From positions 19,934,365 to 19,998,364 of the forward strand of contig BTRK01000006.1 in the NCBI GenBank assembly GCA_036245805.1: a DNA stretch of 64,000 nucleotides. The letters run 5' to 3'. Below, piece after piece: positions 1-12,600 of this stretch (the first letter of the stretch is position 1; every line of letters starts with the position of its first letter). The notes under the pieces were generated by a model. The model searched no databases and had not been told where the DNA came from. It was given only the letters and a program-made list of their open reading frames with translations. This DNA is from Pristionchus mayeri (Eukaryota; Nematoda; Chromadorea; Rhabditida; Neodiplogasteridae). Position numbers and translations under genes: made by a program.

Positions 1-3000
1 AGCCGCCGATGAAGAAACGTTGTACTGATCAACTCTCTTCGGGACACTTTTTCACAACGACTCGACTTCGCAGCCATTCGCAATAAAGATAAATGGTTGA
101 AAAGGGTGTGTAGATTCAGGAATCGACGCGTGCGAAGACTTCGCTCTTCATATTTTACCAGAGGCGACTCGAAACAGCCGCCGATGAAGAAGCGTTGTAC
201 TGATCAACTCTCTTCGGGACACTTTTTCACAACGACTCGACTTCGCAGCCATTCGCAATAAAGATAAATGGTTGAAAAGGGTGTGTAGATTCAGGAATCG
301 ACGCGTGCGAAGACTTCGCTCTTCATATTTTACCAGAGGCGACTCGAAACAGCCGCCGATGAAGAAACGTTGTACTGATCAACTCTCTTCGGGACACTTT
401 TTCACAACGACTCGACTTCGCAGCCATTCGCAATAAAGATAAATGGTTGAAAAGGGTGTGTAGATTCAGGAATCGACGCGTGCGAAGACTTCGCTCTTCA
501 TATTTTACCAGAGGCGACTCGAAACAGCCGCCGATGAAGAAACGTTGTACTGATCAACTCTCTTCGGGACACTTTTTCACAACGACTCGACTTCGCAGCC
601 ATTCGCAATAAAGATAAATGGTTGAAAAGGGTGTGTAGATTCAGGAATCGACGCGTGCGAAGACTTCGCTCTTCATATTTTACCAGAGGCGACTCGAAAC
701 AGCCGCCGATGAAGAAGCGTTGTACTGATCAACTCTCTTCGGGACACTTTTTCACAACGACTCGACTTCGCAGCCATTCGCAATAAAGATAAATGGTTGA
801 AAAGGGTGTGTAGATTCAGGAATCGACGCGTGCGAAGACTTCGCTCTTCATATTTTACCAGAGGCGACTCGAAACAGCCGCCGATGAAGAAACGTTGTAC
901 TGATCAACTCTCTTCGGGACACTTTTTCACAACGACTCGACTTCGCAGCCATTCGCAATAAAGATAAATGGTTGAAAAGGGTGTGTAGATTCAGGAATCG
1001 ACGCGTGCGAAGACTTCGCTCTTCATATTTTACCAGAGGCGACTCGAAACAGCCGCCGATGAAGAAACGTTGTACTGATCAACTCTCTTCGGGACACTTT
1101 TTCACAACGACTCGACTTCGCAGCCATTCGCAATAAAGATAAATGGTTGAAAAGGGTGTGTAGATTCAGGAATCGACGCGTGCGAAGACTTCGCTCTTCA
1201 TATTTTACCAGAGGCGACTCGAAACAGCCGCCGATGAAGAAGCGTTGTACTGATCAACTCTCTTCGGGACACTTTTTCACAACGACTCGACTTCGCAGCC
1301 ATTCGCAATAAAGGTAAATGGTTGAAAAGGGTGTGTAGATTCAGGAATCGACGCGTGCGAAGACTTCGCTCTTCATATTTTACCAGAGGCGACTCGAAAC
1401 AGCCGCCGATGAAGAAACGTTGTACTGATCAACTCTCTTCGGGACACTTTTTCACAACGACTCGACTTCGCAGCCATTCGCAATAAAGATAAATGGTTGA
1501 AAAGGGTGTGTAGATTCAGGAATCGACGCGTGCGAAGACTTCGCTCTTCATATTTTACCAGAGGCGACTCGAAACAGCCGCCGATGAAGAAGCGTTGTAC
1601 TGATCAACTCTCTTCGGGACACTTTTTCACAACGACTCGACTTCGCAGCCATTCGCAATAAAGGTAAATGGTTGAAAAGGGTGTGTAGATTCAGGAATCT
1701 ACGCGTGCGAAGACTTCGCTCTTCATATTTTACCAGAGGCGACTCGAAACAGCCGCCGATGAAGAAGCGTTGTACTGATCAACTCTCTTCGGGACACTTT
1801 TTCACAATGACTCGACTTCGCAGCCATTCGCAATAAAGATAAATGGTTGAAAAGGGTGTGTAGATTCAGGAATCGACGCGTGCCAAGACTTCGCTCTTCA
1901 TATTTTACCAGAGGCGACTCGAAACAGCCGCCGATGAAGAAGCGTTGTACTGATCAACTCCCTTCGGGACACTTTTTCACAATGACTCGACTTCGCAGCC
2001 ATTCGCAATAAAGATAAATGGTTGAAAAGGGTGTGTAGATTCAGGAATCGACGCGTGCGAAGACTTCGCTCTTCATATTTTACCAGAGGCGACTCGAAAC
2101 AGCCGCCGATGAAGAAGCGTTGTACTGATCAACTCTCTTCGGGACACTTTTTCACAACGACTCGACTTCGCAGCCATTCGCAATAAAGATAAATGGTTGA
2201 AAAGGGTGTGTAGATTCAGGAATCGACGCGTGCGAAGACTTCGCTCTTCATATTTTACCAGAGGCGACTCGAAACAGCCGCCGATGAAGAAACGTTGTAC
2301 TGATCAACTCTCTTCGGGACACTTTTTCACAACGACTCGACTTCGCAGCCATTCGCAATAAAGATAAATGGTTGAAAAGGGTGTGTAGATTCAGGAATCG
2401 ACGCGTGCGAAGACTTCGCTCTTCATATTTTACCAGAGGCGACTCGAAACAGCCGCCGATGAAGAAGCGTTGTACTGATCAACTCTCTTCGGGACACTTT
2501 TTCACAACGACTCGACTTCGCAGCCATTCGCAATAAAGATAAATGGTTGAAAAGGGTGTGTAGATTCAGGAATCGACGCGTGCGAAGACTTCGCTCTTCA
2601 TATTTTACCAGAGGCGACTCGAAACAGCCGCCGATGAAGAAACGTTGTACTGATCAACTCTCTTCGGGACACTTTTTCACAACGACTCGACTTCGCAGCC
2701 ATTCGCAATAAAGATAAATGGTTGAAAAGGGTGTGTAGATTCAGGAATCGACGCGTGCGAAGACTTCGCTCTTCATATTTTACCAGAGGCGACTCGAAAC
2801 AGCCGCCGATGAAGAAGCGTTGTACTGATCAACTCTCTTCGGGACACTTTTTCACAACGACTCGACTTCGCAGCCATTCGCAATAAAGATAAATGGTTGA
2901 AAAGGGTGTGTAGATTCAGGAATCGACGCGTGCGAAGACTTCGCTCTTCATATTTTACCAGAGGCGACTCGAAACAGCCGCCGATGAAGAAACGTTGTAC

Positions 3001-6000
3001 TGATCAACTCTCTTCGGGACACTTTTTCACAACGACTCGACTTCGCAGCCATTCGCAATAAAGATAAATGGTTGAAAAGGGTGTGTAGATTCAGGAATCG
3101 ACGCGTGCGAAGACTTCGCTCTTCATATTTTACCAGAGGCGACTCGAAACAGCCGCCGATGAAGAAACGTTGTACTGATCAACTCTCTTCGGGACACTTT
3201 TTCACAACGACTCGACTTCGCAGCCATTCGCAATAAAGATAAATGGTTGAAAAGGGTGTGTAGATTCAGGAATCGACGCGTGCGAAGACTTCGCTCTTCA
3301 TATTTTACCAGAGGCGACTCGAAACAGCCGCCGATGAAGAAGCGTTGTACTGATCAACTCTCTTCGGGACACTTTTTCACAACGACTCGACTTCGCAGCC
3401 ATTCGCAATAAAGATAAATGGTTGAAAAGGGTGTGTAGATTCAGGAATCGACGCGTGCGAAGACTTCGCTCTTCATATTTTACCAGAGGCGACTCGAAAC
3501 AGCCGCCGATGAAGAAGCGTTGTACTGATCAACTCTCTTCGGGACACTTTTTCACAACGACTCGACTTCGCAGCCATTCGCAATAAAGGTAAATGGTTGA
3601 AAAGGGTGTGTAGATTCAGGAATCGACGCGTGCGAAGACTTCGCTCTTCATATTTTACCAGAGGCGACTCGAAACAGCCGCCGATGAAGAAGCGTTGTAC
3701 TGATCAACTCTCTTCGGGACACTTTTTCACAACGACTCGACTTCGCAGCCATTCGCAATAAAGGTAAATGGTTGAAAAGGGTGTGTAGATTCAGGAATCT
3801 ACGCGTGCGAAGACTTCGCTCTTCATATTTTACCAGAGGCGACTCGAAACAGCCGCCGATGAAGAAGCGTTGTACTGATCAACTCTCTTCGGGACACTTT
3901 TTCACAATGACTCGACTTCGCAGCCATTCGCAATAAAGATAAATGGTTGAAAAGGGTGTGTAGATTCAGGAATCGACGCGTGCGAAGACTTCGCTCTTCA
4001 TATTTTACCAGAGGCGACTCGAAACAGCCGCCGATGAAGAAGCGTTGTACTGATCAACTCTCTTCGGGACACTTTTTCACAACGACTCGACTTCGCAGCC
4101 ATTCGCAATAAAGGTAAATGGTTGAAAAGGGTGTGTAGATTCAGGAATCGACGCGTGCGAAGACTTCGCTCTTCATATTTTACCAGAGGCGACTCGAAAC
4201 AGCCGCCGATGAAGAAACGTGTACTGATCAACTCTCTTCGGGACACTTTTTCACAACGACTCGACTTCGCAGCCATTCGCAATAAAGATAAATGGTTGAA
4301 AAGGGTGTGTAGATTCAGGAATCGACGCGTGCGAAGACTTCGCTCTTCATATTTTACCAGAGGCGACTCGAAACAGCCGCCGATGAAGAAGCGTTGTACT
4401 GATCAACTCTCTTCGGGACACTTTTTCACAACGACTCGACTTCGCAGCCATTCGCAATAAAGGTAAATGGTTGAAAAGGGTGTGTAGATTCAGGAATCGA
4501 CGCGTGCGAAGACTTCGCTCTTCATATTTTACCAGAGGCGACTCGAAACAGCCGCCGATGAAGAAACGTTGTACTGATCAACTCTCTTCGGGACACTTTT
4601 TCACAACGACTCGACTTCGCAGCCATTCGCAATAAAGATAAATGGTTGAAAAGGGTGTGTAGATTCAGGAATCGACGCGTGCGAAGACTTCGCTCTTCAT
4701 ATTTTACCAGAGGCGACTCGAAACAGCCGCCGATGAAGAAGCGTTGTACTGATCAACTCTCTTCGGGACACTTTTTCACAACGACTCGACTTCGCAGCCA
4801 TTCGCAATAAAGGTAAATGGTTGAAAAGGGTGTGTAGATTCAGGAATCTACGCGTGCGAAGACTTCGCTCTTCATATTTTACCAGAGGCGACTCGAAACA
4901 GCCGCCGATGAAGAAGCGTTGTACTGATCAACTCTCTTCGGGACACTTTTTCACAATGACTCGACTTCGCAGCCATTCGCAATAAAGATAAATGGTTGAA
5001 AAGGGTGTGTAGATTCAGGAATCGACGCGTGCGAAGACTTCGCTCTTCATATTTTACCAGAGGCGACTCGAAACAGCCGCCGATGAAGAAGCGTTGTACT
5101 GATCAACTCTCTTCGGGACACTTTTTCACAACGACTCGACTTCGCAGCCATTCGCAATAAAGGTAAATGGTTGAAAAGGGTGTGTAGATTCAGGAATCTA
5201 CGCGTGCGAAGACTTCGCTCTTCATATTTTACCAGAGGCGACTCGAAACAGCCGCCGATGAAGAAGCGTTGTACTGATCAACTCTCTTCGGGACACTTTT
5301 TCACAACGACTCGACTTCGCAGCCATTCGCAATAAAGGTAAATGGTTGAAAAGGGTGTGTAGATTCAGGAATCTACGCGTGCGAAGACTTCGCTCTTCAT
5401 ATTTTACCAGAGGCGACTCGAAACAGCCGCCGATGAAGAAGCGTTGTACTGATCAACTCTCTTCGGGACACTTTTTCACAATGACTCGACTTCGCAGCCA
5501 TTCGCAATAAAGATAAATGGTTGAAAAGGGTGTGTAGATTCAGGAATCGACGCGTGCGAAGACTTCGCTCTTCATATTTTACCAGAGGCGACTCGAAACA
5601 GCCGCCGATGAAGAAGCGTTGTACTGATCAACTCTCTTCGGGACACTTTTTCACAACGACTCGACTTCGCAGCCATTCGCAATAAAGGTAAATGGTTGAA
5701 AAGGGTGTGTAGATTCAGGAATCTACGCGTGCGAAGACTTCGCTCTTCATATTTTACCAGAGGCGACTCGAAACAGCCGCCGATGAAGAAGCGTTGTACT
5801 GATCAACTCTCTTCGGGACACTTTTTCACAATGACTCGACTTCGCAGCCATTCGCAATAAAGATAAATGGTTGAAAAGGGTGTGTAGATTCAGGAATCGA
5901 CGCGTGCGAAGACTTCGCTCTTCATATTTTACCAGAGGCGACTCGAAACAGCCGCCGATGAAGAAACGTTGTACTGATCAACTCCCTTCGGGACACTTTT

Positions 6001-7810
6001 TCACAATGACTCGACTTCGCAGCCATTCGCAATAAAGATAAATGGTTGAAAAGGGTGTGTAGATTCAGGAATCGACGCGTGCGAAGACTTCGCTCTTCAT
6101 ATTTTACCAGAGGCGACTCGAAACAGCCGCCGATGAAGAAACGTTGTACTGATCAACTCTCTTCGGGACACTTTTTCACAACGACTCGACTTCGCAGCCA
6201 TTCGCAATAAAGATAAATGGTTGAAAAGGGTGTGTAGATTCAGGAATCGACGCGTGCGAAGACTTCGCTCTTCATATTTTACCAGAGGCGACTCGAAACA
6301 GCCGCCGATGAAGAAACGTTGTACTGATCAACTCTCTTCGGGACACTTTTTCACAACGACTCGACTTCGCAGCCATTCGCAATAAAGATAAATGGTTGAA
6401 AAGGGTGTGTAGATTTAGGAATCGACGCGTGCGAAGACTTCGCTCTTCATATTTTACCAGAGGCGACTCGAAACAGCCGCCGATGAAGAAGCGTTGTACT
6501 GATCAACTCTCTTCGGGACACTTTTTCACAACGACTCGACTTCGCAGCCATTCGCAATAAAGATAAATGGTTGAAAAGGGTGTGTAGATTCAGGAATCGA
6601 CGCGTGCGAAGACTTCGCTCTTCATATTTTACCAGAGGCGACTCGAAACAGCCGCCGATGAAGAAGCGTTGTACTGATCAACTCTCTTCGGGACACTTTT
6701 TCACAACGACTCGACTTCGCAGCCATTCGCAATAAAGGTAAATGGTTGAAAAGGGTGTGTAGATTCAGGAATCGACGCGTGCGAAGACTTCGCTCTTCAT
6801 ATTTTACCAGAGGCGACTCGAAACAGCCGCCGATGAAGAAATGTTGTACTGATCAACTCTCTTCGGGACACTTTTTCACAACGACTCGACTTCGCAGCCA
6901 TTCGCAATAAAGATAAATGGTTGAAAAGGGTGTGTAGATTCAGGAATCGACGCGTGCGAAGACTTCGCTCTTCATATTTTACCAGAGGCGACTCGAAACA
7001 GCCGCCGATGAAGAAGCGTTGTACTGATCAACTCTCTTCGGGACACTTTTTCACAACGACTCGACTTCGCAGCCATTCGCAATAAAGATAAATGGTTGAA
7101 AAGGGTGTGTAGATTCAGGAATCGACGCGTGCGAAGACTTCGCTCTTCATATTTTACCAGAGGCGACTCGAAACAGCCGCCGATGAAGAAACGTTGTACT
7201 GATCAACTCTCTTCGGGACACTTTTTCACAACGACTCGACTTCGCAGCCATTCGCAATAAAGATAAATGGTTGAAAAGGGTGTGTAGATTCAGGAATCGA
7301 CGCGTGCGAAGACTTCGCTCTTCATATTTTACCAGAGGCGACTCGAAACAGCCGCCGATGAAGAAGCGTTGTACTGATCAACTCTCTTCGGGACACTTTT
7401 TCACAACGACTCGACTTCGCAGCCATTCGCAATAAAGATAAATGGTTGAAAAGGGTGTGTAGATTCAGGAATCGACGCGTGCGAAGACTTCGCTCTTCAT
7501 ATTTTACCAGAGGCGACTCGAAACAGCCGCCGATGAAGAAACGTTGTACTGATCAACTCTCTTCGGGACACTTTTTCACAACGACTCGACTTCGGAGCCA
7601 TTCGCAATAAAGATAAATGGTTGAAAAGGGTGTGTAGATTCAGGAATCGACGCGTGCGAAGACTTCGCTCTTCATATTTTACCAGAGGCGACTCGAAACA
7701 GCCGCCGATGAAGAAGCGTTGTACTGATCAACTCTCTTCGGGACACTTTTTCACAACGACTCGACTTCGCAGCCATTCGCAATAAAGGTAAATGGTTGAA
7801 AAGGGTGTGT
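1..7810. repeat. 175-bp satellite array, about 44.6 units
   Basis: Head-to-tail copies of a 175-bp unit. Units start at 1, 176, 351 and so on; one unit at 4201 lacks a single T (174 bp), so later units start at 4375 + 175n. The last copy is cut near 7810, where unique sequence starts. Identity between units is very high. The common variants are A/G in the GAAGAAACG stretch, A/G in AAAGATAAATGG, G/T in GAATCGACG and C/T in CAACGACTC. Each unit holds a 13-bp inverted repeat, GCGAAG-A-CTTCGC. The array runs off the left edge, so its full size is unknown. Short ORFs in it are by-products of the repeat. Confidence 0.98.
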
Positions 7811-7829
7811 GAATTCGCTAAGACCTAAA

Positions 7830-9600
7830 GAATAGTCTCTAATTTTGTGTCACTTCGAGAAAAGCGAGTGAGCAATAGGGTGTCTTTGGAAGGTCCATTC
7901 TGCAATTCGTGCGAATGAGCTCGTCAATATAGTTATTCTTACTCTACGTTTAGAATAATTCCATTTCCCATAGTGTTGTTGATGGTCCATAAGCACTCAA
8001 TGTCATCCTCAATAGTGCATATTTAAAACTTTATGTTCATTATTGACCGACTTGATAGGCACTTTTCCGAATGTGGCCTCTCATATGGGTCAGTTCTCCG
8101 CCACAAACTGAAAATATCCTAAAAAATTAAAAGATCATTGTTTCAAAACCTCGACTAGTGAGTGAGTAGGCAATAGATAAATCGCATTGTCGAGAAACAT
8201 TGAACCAGATCTGACATAATTAATTAATATAATCATGGGAAATTACGCCTTACAGATGTTGATGCTTCCAGTTCAAGGTTTTCTCGGTCGATCAGAGGAC
8301 GTCTTTGAAAATAAATCTATATTTTGCTTTATTGAAACAAGGTTTACATTTTTCAGGTACTGTTTCAAGTATTAATGAACGATGTGTAAGATCAGATTGA
8401 AATACTTACGTTTCGCCCCCATCAATCCTCACAAACGGGAAATTGTTAGCATTATCATCTTGTACCATCACAAATGGGAAATTGGTGTAATTATGGTTTT
8501 GCGCAACATTCTTCTTAGAAACTCTTGAAGAAATTCGTAGAATAGTCACGGAAACTTTATTCGATCCGGGAGCTGCAAGAGTAGACTAGGCAACATGTAT
8601 TCGTCTTCGGCTCTGTGTGATCTGAAGGCGGGATGGGGACTTTCTGGCACTTCTAAGCAGAGGTGCCCCGAAAAGAGATTCACCAAAATCAACGGACCGA
8701 TCTCTTCATTCAGGTACCTTCAGACCCTGCAATCTGTATCTTCTCCCTACCATCATCCGCTTTCTTTATCGTAAACTCGCAATCACGTCTTTCGCGAGAA
8801 GTTCGAATATAAGTCGAGTGGACGACATTGTAAATTTGGCGCTTGAAAAATGGATTGGTACGAAATTTTGACACCCTTACCTGATCCGTAGCATACATTA
8901 CTCCTCCGCATTCCATGACGATGTATATTTCAAAGAACCTCTGGAATAATTAATTGTTTATAAATGTGGGTGTTTCGAGCTCAACAAAAATATCACTGAT
9001 CTCTAAAATGAGCTCTACTATTTTCCACTCATCAGGTGTTTACCCTTGAGTGAATCTGTTCTAAGTCGGTGCCAGAAGTAAAGTGCAAGTTGACTCGGTA
9101 GGATTTCACATCAAAATAGATGAGAAAGCTTGTGAATTCATCGCACAGCCAATAGTCGCTCTCTGGGCTGAATGAGCAATTTAACAAGAAATAACTATTT
9201 CCTGAACTCTTCAATTGATTCGAAATACAGTTTCTCAAATTGCGCCGAGTCTTCACATGTTTCATTGGAACGCCGTTTGATTTCGTAATCCCTTGTCTTC
9301 TAAAACAAAATATTGATATTATTTCAGCACTTACGAAGTTTCCGGATTCATATCCATTACATTGATATTGTCGCTCCCCTATATTCAAAGGAGGCTAAAA
9401 TGTTACTTTTAACACAAATTTCGAAAACGCTTTCTCCGATACCAGCTGAATCGGCTTTATATAGAAATCAATGCTCTATTTATCCTTTCTCACTTGAATC
9501 ATGAAGTGTGGAAAGTTGCCGGACGGTAACTCAATGTTCCACATACAGTGCACGTTAGCGTCGTACGATTTTGGAAATCCGGGAGAATAAATTACAGATT
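7830..9600 (-). CDS. CUB domains 10-12 of the cubilin-like gene (last visible part)
   Basis: CUB10: SVIYSPGFPKSYDANVHCMW, NIELPSG, ETCEDSAQFEKLYF, DYWLCDEFTSFLIYFDV and VNLHFTSGTDLEQ, closing with FFEIYIVMECGGVM, which opens CUB11. CUB11: DCEFTIKKADDGREKIQI, APGSNKVSVTILRISS, FPFVRIDGGET. CUB12: CGGELTHMRGHIRKSAYQ and DDIECLWTINNTMGNGIILN. After that only a doubtful exon near 7840-7899 remains before the satellite. The rest of CUB12 and the stop codon are not visible with confidence. Confidence 0.78.
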
Positions 9601-12600
9601 GTTCCTCATGGGAAGATACTGAACGACGTAAACTTGCATGAGTTCGTGCTAGAGTTTGTCATTTGGGTGATTTTTCTCTTCATTCTACAGTCTCTCCACA
9701 CCCGGCGAGGGACTGTATAGAATGAAGAGACGATTATCCGAATTGAAAAAAATACGTTTGATTGTTCCTCCACAGTTGGAAGCAGGGCTAAACGATATGT
9801 CTGCTCGAAAATATACGAAATCAGAATTCTTGGGAAGCTGATCCTTCCTTATCTATCAAAAAAATGATTATTTAATCAAATTGTAATGCTCATCTTACAC
9901 TTGCGAAAAGCATCATTTCATGGCCAGAGGAGACTACTATCACGGGTTCATTTACTCGTGTACAACGCATCATAATAGGATCGTGTGGGTAAATCCTGAT
10001 TTCACCAAGCACCTTGAATAGCTGCTTATTTATAAAGCTGAGAAAGTGAAAAAATACAACAAAAAATACAAAAGCACCGGAAACGTATCCGAAAATGCAA
10101 TATAATCCAATAAGAGAACTCTAGTGCATACCCAAATTGCTGTTTCAGGAAAACCTCTCTCATGATGAACACAGCTCGCGTCGTGGGACTCAAACACCGT
10201 GATATTGACGGTGATTTTCTGTCCAGCGGGAGCTTTTATATTCCATTGGCATAATGATGACGTCTGAACGTGTTTTGCTTCAATAATCTTTTGTTGTTAC
10301 TCTACTTGTGCATCAGCGAGTGTGTCTCTCATGTAAGCCTCAATGGTGCCAGGATCAGTGATGTCACGCATGCACCCTGAGAGTGTGCATTCATATGTAA
10401 CGAATCCACAACCCGGTACCTTCAAGTCCAGCTAATCCAGAAGAGGTATCGTAGAAATCAACAGAAAATTCAATTCGCTCGAGGGAGCTCTGCAAAGTCA
10501 AATTAGTCTAATAAATTGAAATTTTGCTAAAGCATACGATAATTATTAATATATTTTTTGAATTATTTAGTCATTGAATCATGCAACATAATTAACATAA
10601 TTTATGTTTTTTTTTGGGGGGGGGGGGGCTGTGCGTGGCAAAGTTATGATGATATTTTGGAAAATCATTTTTCTTCCTTCAGTTACACAACACCTTGCCA
10701 TTTCGCACACGTCGGTTAGTCATAGACACATCTGAGAAATGGAAACGTACATGTATCTGCAGGATTTCCTCTTCCGTAGAGCAGAATTCCAGGGAAGTCT
10801 GAATACGTAGCCTCTGCATTTGACGTTTCTGCCGTTCTGTGTAGTAGGTGCTTTCAGTTGCTCAGAAACTTGTTGTATACCTTTGGATCGTTAGAAAGAC
10901 CAATATTTTTAGCTTTCACACTGTGAAATATAATTTTCAGCTGCCTCAAAATTGGTCCGGAAATCGCCCATGTGCAAGTTCTGAATGTATTTATTATGTT
11001 TCCGATGTTTGACATGTGAGATAACGTATATTACCTGTTAACCATCGGAGGGTATGGGAAAGAGGGCGAACGAATAGTTCCAGTCAAGCTGCCGAATGTA
11101 TGCATTTCCGTGCAGACTGAATGTACTCGTTGGAATATGACCTGTTTTCTTGTCTACCTGCATGGTATTTGAGAAAAAATCCACGAGTTTCAGTCGATTT
11201 CTTCCTGTATCTCAATGCCATTGAACTCGAATGAATACGTGCGTATGTTGCTTAACATATAACTTTGAATGAATACAATCGATTATAAACTTTTGCTGCA
11301 TACAGAGTATAGTCTATGGACAGGAGAAATTGAGTGATCATCGAAGAACTGGAAAAAATCTGATATAAAATCGATTAATATAACACGTGTATCAAGAGTC
11401 AGTGGAGGTGCCCGGGAACAATTTGCAAAAAGTTTTCATGATTTTGTCCTTATATACGGTAAATCAATACCCTAGAGAAAAGATTACGAATGGTATAGGC
11501 CATTGGTCCCGGAGCCGGCTTTTAGGAAATTTCCGGTTTTGCACCTGGCTATGCTGTATATCAGCTCCTAGAGAGAGATAGATGAGCTACAAATATGGCA
11601 TTGGGCTTAAAATGATCGGGGAATTGTTCTGAACAACTTTTATGTTTTGGCCAAAGGTCAAAGATCAAAGATAAAAAAGATATATTAGAAAAACCATTTT
11701 CGGACCTAAAAAAATAATTTTTGCTGCTCTTGCGATATGTTCCCCTGGAATTTTATTGCTGATTATCAAGTATAAGTCCATATCTGTACAATAAAAATAT
11801 AAAATTTGAATTTTTAGATAGGGTGTTTTTTGCTATTTGGCTCTGAAGGTGGGAAATTTCAATTTTTTTGAAAATTCACATTTTTTAAATTGTCTTTAAA
11901 AATTCAGTAAATTGTCTGAAATGGTCCATTTTATGGTCCAATAATATGTATGAGAGGAGATTTTACACAATGTATGTTGTTGGTCCCAGAGCCGGCATTT
12001 TGGAAATTTCCGGTTTTACATCTAAAAAATCCTGTATATCAGCTCGCAGATGAGCTACACAGATAGCATTAGGCTTGAAATAAGCGGTGAAATATTCTGA
12101 ACAACTTCGCGTTTTGGTCAAAGCACAACGACCAAAGATAAAAAAATACGCTGTAAAAAACATTTTTGTAGCAAAAAAAACATTTTTAGAGCTAAAAAAT
12201 AAGTTGTGCTGCTCTTGTGAGATATGTTTCCCTGGAATATTATTGCTGATTATGCAAGCACAAGCCCATATATATCTATATTTTTGTATATATAGATATA
12301 TCTGTACAATAAAAATATAAAATTTGAATTTTGGGATAGGGTGTGTTTTGCAATTTGGCTCATAATGTGAGAAATATCACTATTTAGAGAAAATTCACAT
12401 TTTCTAAAATGTCTTTAAAACTTCATGAAATTGTCAGAACTGGTCCATGTTGTGATGGAATAATAAATATGTGAAAAGATTTTGCAAAATGTACGTCGTT
12501 GGTCCCATAGCCGACTTTTAGGAAATTTCCGGTTTTGAGACTTCCGACTTTCAGAGCCAAATTGCAAAGTACACCCTATCCCAAAATTCAAATTTTATAT

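Noticed and set aside
3998..4460. Overlapping ORFs on both strands within the satellite
   Set aside because: They arise only in the unit with the 1-bp deletion, which shifts the frame; the product is a repeat of the unit translation without any domain.
1..7810. CRISPR-like regular repeat
   Set aside because: Period 175 bp with no unique spacers and a eukaryotic context; it is a satellite.
10390..10440. Frameshift in the cubilin-like gene near GLEG
   Set aside because: A canonical 43-nt intron ending CTCTCAG restores the frame (E-G-C-M-R), so no frameshift is needed.
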